Source of the DNA: Tetrapyrgos nigripes
Lineage: Eukaryota; Basidiomycota; Agaricomycetes; Agaricales; Campanellaceae
DNA: 64,000 nt
Assembly: GCA_013368315.1 (NCBI GenBank)
Contig: JAACJM010000026.1
Location: forward strand, 186,001 to 250,000
Direction of reading: 5' to 3'
In this document: in pieces, positions 47,117 to 57,634 of the stretch
Numbering within the stretch: the first letter of the stretch is position 1
Layout: every line of letters starts with the position of its first letter
Position numbers and translations under genes: made by a program
The notes under the pieces: model-generated
The model's database searches: none
What the model was told of the DNA's origin: nothing
Seen by the model: the letters and a program-made list of their open reading frames with translations, nothing else

Positions 47117-47831
47117 TCACGGTTTTGAAAACGTTGGTTCTATCCAGACGGCCTTATCGGAAGTCAGCAAAGAGGGAAACGCGAAACTGTTATTTCATGC
47201 TCACCATTGCCGAAATTCTCTCCTCCCCATCTTCTCCAACAGTCCTCACAATGCTATCACCTTGAATACTTGGGGTGGTAACGTATCGAGCCACGCTATC
47301 CAGCTTGTCAACTTTGAGACCGTATTTCTGCGCCAAGTCCTCGATATCATGTTTGGAAGCAGTAGATTTGCGTTTGTCGAGAAGATAGCTAAGAGTGGGT
47401 GCTTGAACACGGTTTGGGGAAGATTGCAAGGAGAAAGCTTCTCGTTCAGATTGCATTCGTGATTCCAACATATCCCGAGTCCTTTGTCCCTATAGGAAAA
47501 CACGTTCATGTCGTCGCAGTAACAGAAGGGCAGAAGATAGATTTCTCAACTGGTCGCATGGCTTGCATATGATGGTCTACTTTCACGGGTCCAAGCCGGT
47601 TCAAATTTGATAGGAAGTGCGGGTCTCCAGAATCTGAATCTATTACTGGAAGCACAGCGAGTTCAGGACTAAAATGAAATGATAGCATTTTTGCATACCT
47701 TCATTTCTGTGTTCTTCTGCGACCAGTAGTTTTTGCGGTGCTTTGGGTGCGGCAGACGGCCTCGATGCCGATAGCGCAGCGTCGGTACGCTTGGGTAACT
47801 TGCGAGCAGCTTTGGAGGAAGCGCCTCCCAT
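47117..47831 (-). CDS. Small conserved protein with N-myristoylation motif
   Basis: About 180 aa in four exons. It starts MGGASSKAARKLPKR, a good N-myristoylation sequence (Gly2, Ser6, Lys7) followed by a basic stretch. The middle reads DPHFLSNLNRLGPVKVDHHMQAM and the C-terminal part is well ordered: SYLLDKRKSTASKHDIEDLA, QKYGLKVDKLDSVARYVTTPS, then after a GTGAGC...GATAAG intron AVWIEPTFSKP and TGA at 47117-47119. It looks like a widely conserved small fungal protein, but I cannot name it. Membrane anchoring through myristate is inferred from the motif alone. Confidence 0.68.
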
Positions 47832-48240
47832 AGAAGTTCAAGAAAAGTACTAGAATTTGAAGCACAGTAACGTGCGTATTTTTGTTATAAATAGATGCAA
47901 AGTTACACTATCGAGTAGTATCAACGTATGTGTATCCGTTCTAATTTGCTGGCCGATGATTTACAGCCTGTCCTTTTAGTATACAGAAGATGGAAGCAGT
48001 GAAGAAAAAAGCGAGACGATAGAGCCATTCCAGCACAGTAACCCAACACTGCCTGTGTTTTTGTGATAATGAATGAATACAACCTTGTACCAGGGATGAG
48101 GGTATAATATTGAGTGACAACACGATGGTGAGCCAAGTGCAACAGTGCCAAAAGACGGAGGGTGTCAGGCGCGTGGAACGATTGTGAGATATCATGAAGG
48201 CAACGGAAAAGGAGTGATGTTCGTGACTTGGTCGTAACAT
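47832..48240. other. Intergenic
   Basis: Upstream of the myristoylation-motif gene and downstream of the Puf/RRM gene stop. No gene supported. Confidence 0.5.
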
Positions 48241-51200
48241 TTATGCATGGAATGTTCCCATATTGGGGGATGAGTTTTGGGCATAGTACATGTATGGTGT
48301 TTGATACAAGTGAGGAGGAAGGGTTTGACCCGCCATACCGCCATACTGCAACACGGAACCGCCTTGCGGCAGATTGGGCGATTGTGTACCATATTGGGAA
48401 TTTTGGGGTGAGACGCCGCCGACAGGGAGGCTACCGCTGCGACGAATACCGCGAGGATTGTTCATATCCTGCATGGAGAATGGGTTAAAGGGATCTGATG
48501 CTGGAGAGAAAGCGCTGTTGGGGCCTGGAGCACGACCACCATTGGTAGGGTCGACGTGAAGCTGAGGAGGACCTGCCTGAGGGTTTTGACCTCCCATTTG
48601 CAGTGCCGCCATCATGGAGGCTAGGCCCTGATCATTGGACGGATACCCTTGAGGCAGACCAGGCACGGCATAACTATTCTGGCCGCCCTTGTTCTTGCCA
48701 GTGGCGGGAGCATTGGAGTAAGTCGGCTGGAAGTTGGGAATAGGCAAACCAACTTCCTCGATCAACCTGCGATAGGCCTGAGTGGCTATAACCTTGAGTT
48801 CGATAAGCACATGCTTAGTTGACTCGACATATCGAGCTTTGTCAGGCGCGTCAATAAAGGGGCTGGTAAGAATTTTGTGGACGACGTTAACGCCATTGAC
48901 CTGGTCACCGAGGACATCTGTGAGGACATGATCGCCCTGAGACGCGAAGAGGGCTTCAGCAATCTGGCGAGATGCGTCGGGCTCAATCTTTTGGTTGACG
49001 ATCCTGAGGACAGTAAGCGAAGCCAGTTTGTGAGTGCAAAGATGAGAAAGGTGAGGCGTGAAACGTGGAGCAAGAAGGTTGTAGCGGGAAGGGAAACCAG
49101 AATTATCGAGAAGCCAGGTGAGCAACAAGGCGCCGTTAGGATTGGTGGCCAATGGAATGGAGTTTAAGATCACCGCAGTTGCGATACGACGCTGCTGACT
49201 GAGTGTGATGTGAGGACTCTCCAGGCATGCCCTCATACTGCGAGCTCCGAATCTGCCTTGAGCAATTTCCCACATACGATCGACTATGGCATCGAAAATG
49301 AAGTCATTGGCTGGGGGTCCGAAGCGGAGGCAGCATTGAACGACATAATTGCCGAACTGATCAAGGAGGAGGGGTGGCGCGTAAGGTCGAAGGTTTTGGG
49401 CGATGAGACCAGTTTCTTCGGCATTAGAGACGCATTCAATAATCTTCTGGGCAGCCCAGGTACCATTCTTGTGGATACCAATCATGGCCAAGTTGGGACT
49501 GATACGCTCGAGCATGGCAAACTTGGGGCCGGCAGAACACTTCTCAAACAATTTTTGAACGACCTGTGGTGCACGGGATCAGATGAATGAAAGAAGACAG
49601 GAACGCGTTAAACGCGGAAACCCACTGTATTTCCCAGCCAGTCAGATGCCAAGTCCACAATCTCACCATCAAGGAAGTCCGCCGCCACTTGGTCAATCTC
49701 CTCGGTAGTCATCGTACCGGAATCCAGTCGCTTTCGCAACTCACGCAACTTGGATGCATCCCAGCGTCTGTTATGAGGTCTCTCCGACACGAGAGGTATA
49801 GTCGTATAGTACATGGTCGGAGGGCGGAATTCTGTTTTATGAAAGATGAGATCAATCATGACCATCCACTACAAAAAACAGAAACTCGCCTGCGAGTGCC
49901 TGAATGTCCGCCTCGGCATCGGCACTTCCAGCACTGAGTTCTTTCATGATCATCTGTTGTTCAGTGACTGTAGCGACCCAGCTAGGAGGCTTTGCAATAT
50001 CCGGCATCAAGGAAGAGTTGTGTTGGCCAGAAGCGATCATGCTGAGTAAAAGGTTGGATCTATAATTTTCAACTACCCCACTGAGTACTTGTTGGTCGGT
50101 TGGGATCGTGATAGCTCCTTTGACATTGCGAAGAGCATGGATAGTGGCACCAACGCTAAGGTCACCGACTCCTTGTACAGAGACAGGAGCAGCTTCCTCA
50201 GCAGCGCCTTCCTGGCCGTTCTTCACGGGTACTTTGGCGAATCCAATTCGGATGGCACCGACGTCGCTACCAAGGACATCACGACCATTCAGTGCTTTGC
50301 GTGCCCTGACAGCATCATCAAGACGCTCAAAGTTGACTGCAAAGGGCTTTTAGACGGGGAATGACTGGAATACGACCTGAAACTCACTGAAACCGCAATT
50401 CTTGTGGGTAAGCACTCTAGCCGATTCAATAGGACCATATGGACTGAATACACTGAGAATAGTTGCTGGCGTTGTCGTGGAAGGTATAGAACCAATCCAC
50501 AGCGCTCTCGTTGGAGTAGATTGCAACTGTGCATCGATACCCCCGGACGAAGTAGAGGGGTTTGGAGTCTTGCCTGTGACTGCACCAGGAGAGGTCGGCC
50601 CAGGGCTCATGGGAGTACCCTTGGCAGGAGCTACTGGAGCGCTATCAGCCTTGCCGAACCCGATACGAACAGTTTGGCCGTTGGGCATGCCAATATTGCC
50701 ACCGAGGCGGTTAAGGACATCGTCTTTGGCGCGAATGGCATCAGCTTGGTCGACAAAATTGACGAATCCGCATTCCTAATAGTGGGGTGTTATTGATTGC
50801 AATCATGAATAAAAAGAAGACCTGCCTTTTCCGGCAGCAATCGCAAACTTTCGATCGCACCGTAGGGAGCGAACACGTGGATTAATTGCTCGCTGGTAAC
50901 AGCGCTGTCAAGATTGCCGATCCAGAGCGACCGGGTGGGTGTCTGTACTTGGGAAGACTGGCCCTCGGATTTGGGTGACACTGAACGATTAGGGGCACCG
51001 GGAGCAAGGAGATAAGCAGAAGCCCTGCTAGTGGGTTCGCCTCCGTTGGGGAAATGGACAGAAGGAGTGCTACGAACTGCCGGAAGTTTGTTGTCCGTTT
51101 TTAAGATACTGGCAGGATTACTGATGTTGGACGAAACAACACCGAGTCCGGTACTTGCCTGGGAAAGATCGTTGATGTAAGGTTCTGCAACTGTAGCGCG

Positions 51201-52268
51201 TCTCTGAATCGTGCGGCCGGTGTCTTCGAGCATTCCGACAGAGATGGCACGAGGACGGCTGGGAGGGGCAAGAAGATCATTCTTGAAACCTTTGGCTACG
51301 TAAGAAGTCGAATAGTCGGCATTAGGGTTGTCATAAGGGTGCAAACGCTGGCGAGCGTAGGCTTGATCATCATAAGAATCATATTCCTCTTCTTCAGTAG
51401 CAACCGTGGGAGAAAGGAGGGAACTGGCCAGGGAAGGTCTGGTCCGGTAGGGGTTGGATACGGTGCTGGCGCGCAAACGGGAAGGATTGGCCAAATTACC
51501 AGCGATGGCAGCCTGAGCTTGGGTACGAAGCTCAGTGATTGTAGCTGGAGCAGCACGATGATCATCCAAACCAAGGTAGTCGAGGGTGTGAACGTCCAAA
51601 TCATCCATTGATTCGCCAGATGTGACGGAACGCAACTCTTCAAGGACAGAGAAGCCGGAACTAGCACCGTTGTTGGAGAGCCAAGAAGAAGAGAAAAGGG
51701 ATGGACCAAATGCGTTATTGGACAGACCGCCAGGGGGCAAGGTGAGGGACTCGGAACGAAGACGATTGGTTACAGTGGAAGATGGAATGGTGGAAGTTGC
51801 CGAGTGACGAAGACCAGGGCGAACAGAAGGGACGGTAGAGGTCGGGGTGGATGACAAAAGGGACTCTGTCGAGGCAGGGGTACTGGACAAAGTAGAGGAG
51901 GCAGCGGCGAATCGCTGAGCGGCAAGTTGGACATTGGAAGGTAGGGTACCAGCCCTGGCCCTTCTGAAGCCAGGAGGGTGGTTGGTGGGAGGTAAAGAGC
52001 CGGCATCGGAAGGGGAAGCGGTAGGGGACAAAGTCTCGTTAGGAGGCGAACCACCGGACGCAAGGGCGCGCAGCGCTGGGGGCCGATAGCGGGCTGAGGA
52101 GATGTTTTGCTCTGCCTGGAGCTCGCGGGCTCTGAAGAAGGAAAAGTGAGCAGCATAAGAGAAGAGATGGAATGAGACAAACCGCTTAGCGTATGCAGCA
52201 GATGGGGCTGGAGGAGGGGTCTTTGCAGACGGATTCCTCGAGAAGGAGGTGTCGGTAGATAAAGACAT
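48241..52268 (-). CDS. Puf-domain RNA-binding protein with two RRMs (Jsn1/Puf2-like)
   Basis: Roughly 1200-residue protein. The N-terminal 400 residues are Ser/Thr/Pro-rich and disordered. RRM1 runs from RSLWIGNLDSAVTSEQLIHVFAPYG through ECGFVNFVDQADAIRAKD; RRM2 from RALWIGSIPSTTTPATILSVFSPYG through VNFERLDDAVRARKAL. The Pumilio repeats follow (ASDWLGNTVVQKLFEKC, HKNGTWAAQKIIECV, LLLDQFGNYVVQCCLRFG, GRFGARSMRACLES, NGALLLTWLLDNS, VNGVNVVHKIL). The C-terminus is Gly/Gln/Pro/Asn-rich. The combination of RRMs with a Puf domain is that of yeast Jsn1/Puf1 and Puf2, which bind 3' UTRs of mRNAs for membrane-associated proteins and control decay or localisation. Introns are visible near 49560-49615, 49830-49890, 50340-50395, 50775-50825 and 52135-52185. 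Confidence 0.87.
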
Positions 52269-52869
52269 TAGAAAAAGACAAGACGATTAGCAATTATGAG
52301 GCAATTAAGTCGAGAATGCCTCGACGTCGTAAGAGTTAGAGGACAAGAAAAGCCCACAGAACTATTATGGTAGACTGCACAAGTGATTAGCTCTCCAAAA
52401 GACCCTATGTGGTCAAGTAGTCGGAGTCTGAATAAGATCTGAATAATCCTGCCATCAGAATCCGAATCTATTTCTTTTTTTTTCCACCACCTGATCTCAG
52501 CCACAACTGTACTTCTTTTCCACATGCTGCTCCTCAAGTTCCAGTTCTCCGTCTTTTGGTAAAGGTTCAAAATGTACAAGTCCCGTTTGCCATACTCTAT
52601 CCAAAGCAATCACCTCATAGCTGTCAGGTCTCCTTCGTGGAACGGTTGGTTTGAGAGACATTTCGCCTGGCTAGAATGTTCCTAGCTCTAACAGCAACAT
52701 AGTAGTTCTCGATAGTACCCAGGAGTCATTACACTGTTCATTAGCAAATACTGTTGAACGACACATTGGAGTAGTGGTTGTTCAACAAAAATGCGAGGGA
52801 GTCGGTTCCGAATCTGCTTGACCGTCTAAATCATCCTTCATAGTTGCTCCGTTCGGGACTAGAGAGCGC
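52269..52869. other. Intergenic
   Basis: Upstream of the Puf/RRM gene. It contains a T-rich run (52473-52483). No gene or repeat recognised. Confidence 0.5.
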
Positions 52870-53900
52870 CTACTTCATGTAAGCTTCGGCCAGCCATCCG
52901 ACTGTAAAAGCCCAACGAAGCGTCTCAACATCAAATCGAAGGAATCTGGACAAATCAATCGAAGCTGACTGAAAGGTAGACATGCACTCCACTAATCCCA
53001 TTGGACAAAAGTTGCACCAGAACCATAGATATGTCATGAACAGTACAATATAAGCCAGGGAACTTCCCCAAATGGCCGATCTAGTATTCTTTATGGATGC
53101 AAAAATGGCGTCTAGTGGACGGATCATTTCGAGAACGTCAGGTAGAACGGACAGTGCCATTTTCGACAATTGAAGGCGTTCATCGACGTTCATCCTCGGA
53201 CTGTTGATCAAATTTGTTATGTGTCCAGGTTAGGGCAGCGGTATACAAGCGTGTGATGAGCTCTATTCATGTCGTTGTATATTTGGAGTAAATTGTGGCG
53301 AGTTCTAAGCTTTGACCAAAAAATTCATGGTGTAGGCAATCAACCACTTGACTGAGAAGCACCTTCAATCCTGACACAGGATCCCAGGATAACGACTAAA
53401 GATTTCAGTGGAATACTTGGCCCAGTCGCTGCAATGTCTGTCGCCGCATCAGTTGTATGCGTAGACCTATTAAAAATAAATTTCCTTGCCTGGCTACTCG
53501 ACGGAGTAGCCTGCTGGTCTATCAAGTTTTGGAAAGCTTTCTTTATTTCTTCCACTAGCCGTTGTGAAAACTTGAGTCGCGGGGCAACTCGAAACCAGTT
53601 TGACCATTCCCACTCAACTCAGAAAGCCATTCTAAAACAGTTTTGTCCAGCGGTTCGTTTTCACCCACAGTATGCGCAGAGTTTCCCTATGTGTGAGGCA
53701 GAGATGTCCATTCTGCCTCGTTGCGGCTCACCGGCTGATTTGATGAGTATCTCAAGCAATGACATGCGCCAAAGAGAAATATCTCCGAGTGCTTGCAACA
53801 AAAGGCCTATGCATTCGAGCAAGATTGTCTTGAGGCTGTTCCGTTCATAGGGACAGAAAGTTGAACAGACAAGGCTCCACCAACTTGAACGAGGTGTAAA
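52870..53900 (-). CDS. Uncharacterised minus-strand locus, exons unresolved
   Basis: Three stretches on the minus strand look protein-like. 53661-53870 reads LKTILLECIGLLLQALGDISLWRMSLLEILIKSAG, broken by stops. 53340-53560 reads EEIKKAFQNLIDQQATPSSSQA. 52870-53190 reads VDERLQLSKMALSVLPDVLEMIRPLDAIFASI and contains a membrane-like stretch (SLAYIVLFMTYLWFWC). They are in different frames and I could not build a complete gene. It may be a real lineage-specific gene with small introns, or a decayed one. No family is recognised. Confidence 0.3.
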
Positions 53901-54063
53901 TTGCAAGAATCATAAGTATTTTGATGAGGCAAGAGACGCGAGTAAACAAATCAATATCAAAACTGACACAAAGCTTGACTCCGGTCCTCACAAGGTCCTC
54001 CTCAGCTACTTTCGGTGTTTCTACATTCACTACTGCAATCCAATCTGCAGGCCAGCCATCAAT

Positions 54064-56077
54064 ATGGCCTCCAAGAATGTATCCGACTACCTTGCTACTG
54101 ACGACCTCACTATCCTGCTCGGTCTCATCGCGGCGACCGTGTTTTTGTTGCAAACTTTCAACAAACCTCAGCCTTTGGTGCACCCCATTCTCTTGGGTAG
54201 ACAAAGCGACGTCGCCCGAGTGAGGAACCCCAGTGAAAGTGCTGTATACAGGAACTATGGCACCGGATTGATCTCGAGGGTATGCGACCGCGTTCCTTTC
54301 TTCTCCCTTGTGCTGACGTGCTGACATTTCGTGTCTCCACGCTTAGTTCCCATTACGACCAGGCAAAGATGTACATATCCTCGCAGACTTTGTGAGATCA
54401 GATCAAGACCTGCCTCGTACGCTTTGGGGTACCAAGGTATGTCCTACATTTGCCATGTCCGTGGTGACCGTAGTCTGACCAATTGGGTAGATTAGCAACT
54501 CAGCTCTTCAAGATCGTGTTGCAGCTGCTGGAACTGGTCTCATCCGACTTGCAGGCCTCCAGCCTGGCGAGTCGAATGTGCTGCTGTTTTTGAATGACTG
54601 CATTGGTGAGTTGACTGCTCGGTTCGACGGCACCAGCTTATCTAACTGTTCCTCTTCAGAGTTCCTAATCAGCGACCTGGCTCTCGCCTCTCATTCTATT
54701 CCCTCTTTCACTTTGACGGCGTCAAACTTGTTGTCACAGGTGTTAGAATCTCATCCTCCTTCCACTATAATCACCAACGGAGAACTGCTTCCAAGCCTAC
54801 TGGAGTTAATTTATGACGGAGGTCACAATACCCAAAAATACACGATCGTCGTCGTCGGTGAGCCTAGTGCACGTGCAATGGCCAGCGTAGCTAGCAAAAT
54901 CAAGGTGTTGAGGTGGGAGGACGTGGAGCGGGAGGGTAACAAGGTTGAGAAAATCCTCAGTCCCATTCCGAGTAAGTGCACATAATCTCAATAAATATAG
55001 TTTTCCTTACGATTCTCTTCGTAGAACCACAGGACGTCTTTACAGTATCGTTCTACGACAATGGCAACGGTCTTCAAGGTGCTCAATTCAGTCATGCAAA
55101 TCTCACTGCTGGAGTTGCAGCAATCAATTCGATGTTTCCTGCTGCTCAGGCCCTTTCTCGCTTGGACACCATCGTTTCTGGACATTCTTTGAGCACAGCT
55201 TATGGACGTGCCATTGCGTATTCAGCTATTTACGAGGGAACCAGTTTCGCTACTCTTGCGAGTTCCAAACTGTTCCATGTCGATGAAGGTCAGTGAGCTG
55301 CTCTTCTCAGTGTTGATACCTGCTTATCTGGTAACAGCTACTGTCAAGCACGACATCGCGGATTTGTTGTCTATCAAAAAGTTCCCCATCCCTTCTCCTA
55401 CCATTCTGTTCATCAAGCCCGGCCATTTAGAACAATTGGTCGATGCTATCCTGCGCGAAGCGAAGAAAAGCTTCATCTTAAACACGTTTGCGTGGCGTCA
55501 CAAGCTTGCTGGTATTTCTGAAGGCTTTGTTACCAAGGATAGTCTATGGGACCGGCTTGTCTACGATGGCGCCAGAGCTAGGGTCATTGGTGAAGGAGCA
55601 GGAACTGTTCGTGCGGTTGTTGTAGGCGAAGGTATGCATCTTTCTCATGTCAAACAATAACTGCTGCTGACCAGCCTTGTCATAGGTCCCTTGCCGGCTA
55701 CAGTCTTGACTCCCGCACGTGTCGCACTTTCGTGCCCAATTATCAACACATATACTCATCCTCTGGTACCAGCACCTGTTCTTGCTTCTCATCCTTTGGA
55801 TCTGCAAGCATTCCCTACGTCGAACGAGAAAGAGCCAGCAGCGTCAGGGCCTCCCAGCGTCAATGTAGAGGCCAAGGTTGTTGGTGTTTCTGACGAGGTA
55901 ATTGAGGCTGGAGGAGATCCTGAGGGTTTGTTATTGATTCGTGGGCCTCCAGTGGGAAGACAGGGTGGAGTCGAGGAGAGCTATGTTGATGTACGAAAAT
56001 TGGAAGACGACGGGTGGGTTGCGACTGGAGCGAGAGCACGCATTCAAACAAATGGGGCGTTCAAATTATTGCTCTAA
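54064..56077 (+). CDS. Divergent acyl-CoA synthetase-like (AMP-binding fold) protein, atypical ATP motif
   Basis: Six or more exons. It starts MASKNVSDYLATDDLTILLG, with an N-terminal membrane helix (ILLGLIAATVFLL), then LVHPILLGRQSDVARVRNPSESAVYRN as in fungal long-chain acyl-CoA synthetase relatives. The region that should hold the ATP-binding P-loop ([ST]GTTGxPKG) reads DNGNGLQGAQFSHANLTAGV: the downstream SHANL fits, but the Ser/Thr-rich loop and the Lys are missing. LFIKPGHLEQLVDAIL and GARARVIGEGAGTVRAVVVGEG follow, then ARVALSCPIINTYTHPLVPAPVLAS, and a C-terminus with DGWVATGARARI. It may be a pseudoenzyme or use a different activation mechanism. The lesion is not a frameshift, so the gene is likely functional in some way. 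Location probably ER or lipid droplet (inference). Confidence 0.7.
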
Positions 56078-56366
56078 TCCCCTAGATTATGTTCTGTAGT
56101 ATATTCAAGTATCTGTTGGGAACAGGAAGAATGAATGTATTCGAGTACACGACAATCAACTGCAGACCGTAGAAGAAAACCATAAAGTAAAGCAAGTACC
56201 CCACGTCGAACATGCATGGAGTTAATGATTACCGAGTTCCATGGTTATTAGAGAAATCGAAAGCAAGGATGTAACGAGGAGAACGCATGGGCGCACGCGC
56301 GAAATCCTTGAGGCATATATACTGATTGGATGTGGCTGTGCTAGAGAATCAACGAAACTCAACGAA

Positions 56367-56414
56367 ACGCGTCCTGCTGACCACGTGATCTGACGCGTTT
56401 ACAGGCTATATAAA
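56367..56414 (+). promoter_or_regulatory. Histone H1 promoter: two MCB boxes, E-box, TATA
   Basis: ACGCGT at 56367-56372 and 56393-56398 (MluI cell-cycle box, bound by MBF at G1/S in fungi), CACGTG at 56382-56387 and TATATAAA at 56407-56414, 75 bp before the H1 ATG. A reverse CCAAT (ATTGG) lies near 56325. Order and spacing fit a replication-linked histone promoter; the region 56078-56366 upstream holds nothing else recognised. Confidence 0.7.
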
Positions 56415-56488
56415 GGTGAGAATAGGGTCCTTTGCACAACCTTTTTCCCCAACTACAAACCCCACCACAACCCCTACTCTCACCCGCC

Positions 56489-57493
56489 ATGTCTGCTCAA
56501 AGCTCTCCCTCCGCCAAGAAGCCAGCCTCTAAAGCCGCCGACGCTTCCACTAAGCCCGCATCTCAGGCTGAGAAGAAGACCACTGAGAAGAAGACCCCCG
56601 CTAAACCCAAGTCCACTACTAAAGCCAAACCCAAAGCCAAGGCCGCTACTCCCAAGGACAGTGGACGTCCATCATGGAAAGATATCATCAAAGTATGTGC
56701 ACCTGTGTGTGTAGTAGTCTGCTTGTCCTTACGTTGACCTAGGAATGCATTGCCGCTCATCCTGATGATGCTCGTATGGGTGTCTCGCGCAGCACTATCA
56801 AAAAGGTATGATTTTCTTGGTCTCATCGCGAAGCTGTCCTGATGTGATGATAGTTTGCTGAGGACACATACCAAGTCGACGTCACTGGCCTGAACTTGTC
56901 GCAACTCAACCGTGCCATCACTTCAGGCGCCGAGTCCGGTGTGTTCGTTCTACCCAAGGGACCTTCAGGCAAGATCAAGCTTGCTCCAAAGAAGAAGGCT
57001 GAGCCGAAGACTGAGACCAAGGAGGTGAGTCGCTGACGCTATATGTGCTCGACCTGTTTTTATTTTTTATTTTAATCCTGAAATCTCGTAGAACTCTAAA
57101 CCTGCCTCGAAGGCCAAGTCAACTACTACCAAGTCGGCAACTACCAAGCCGGCAACAAAGACGGCCACTAAGAAACCCGCTGCCAAGGCCAAGGCACCCG
57201 CTACGAAGAAGACCGTCACCGTGAAGAAGCCCGTGACTGCGGCCAAGAAGGCTACCACGACGAAGAAAGCAGCACCCACCAAGAAACAGCTTGCAGGGAA
57301 GCCCAAGGCGTCGACGACCACGAAGAAGACGACCGTTGCTGCGAAGAGGGGCACAGCTAAGAAGGTAACTGTTTTGTGCGTTTCACTCTACGTATTCTTG
57401 CTCATCACTTCGCTACAGGCTGTCACTGGTGCGAAGCCTAAAGCTGCTCCAAAGGCGAAGGCCAAGCCAAAGGCAAAGGCCGCAAAGGCTTGA
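56489..57493 (+). CDS. Linker histone H1
   Basis: Five exons. Basic N-terminal tail (MSAQSSPSAKKPASKAADAS onward), a winged-helix H15 globular domain (GRPSWKDIIK, ECIAAHPDDARMGVSRSTIKK, then FAEDTYQVDVTGLNLSQLNRAITSGAESGVFVLPKGPSGKIKL) with introns inside the domain, then a long Lys/Ala/Thr/Pro-rich C-terminal tail (KKPAAKAKAPATKK and repeats), typical of H1. It compacts chromatin by binding nucleosome entry/exit DNA. ATG chosen at 56489 (CGCCATG context); an in-frame upstream ATG (56432) lies in the promoter Y-rich region. Confidence 0.93.
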
Positions 57494-57634
57494 TTGACTG
57501 TTTCGCTGTATTTGTGTGGACGCTATTGTACATACTTTATTTTTATTGGGCCGCTTTCTGTACTCGTATTGTATGATACCTAGATTTGATCGCATTGGGA
57601 TAAAAAATTCTTGAAGCTATTGATCAAGAGCACA

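Noticed and set aside
53845..54327. 160-aa minus-strand frame
   Set aside because: Largely antisense to the first exon of the AMP-binding-like gene, whose splicing and motifs support the plus strand.
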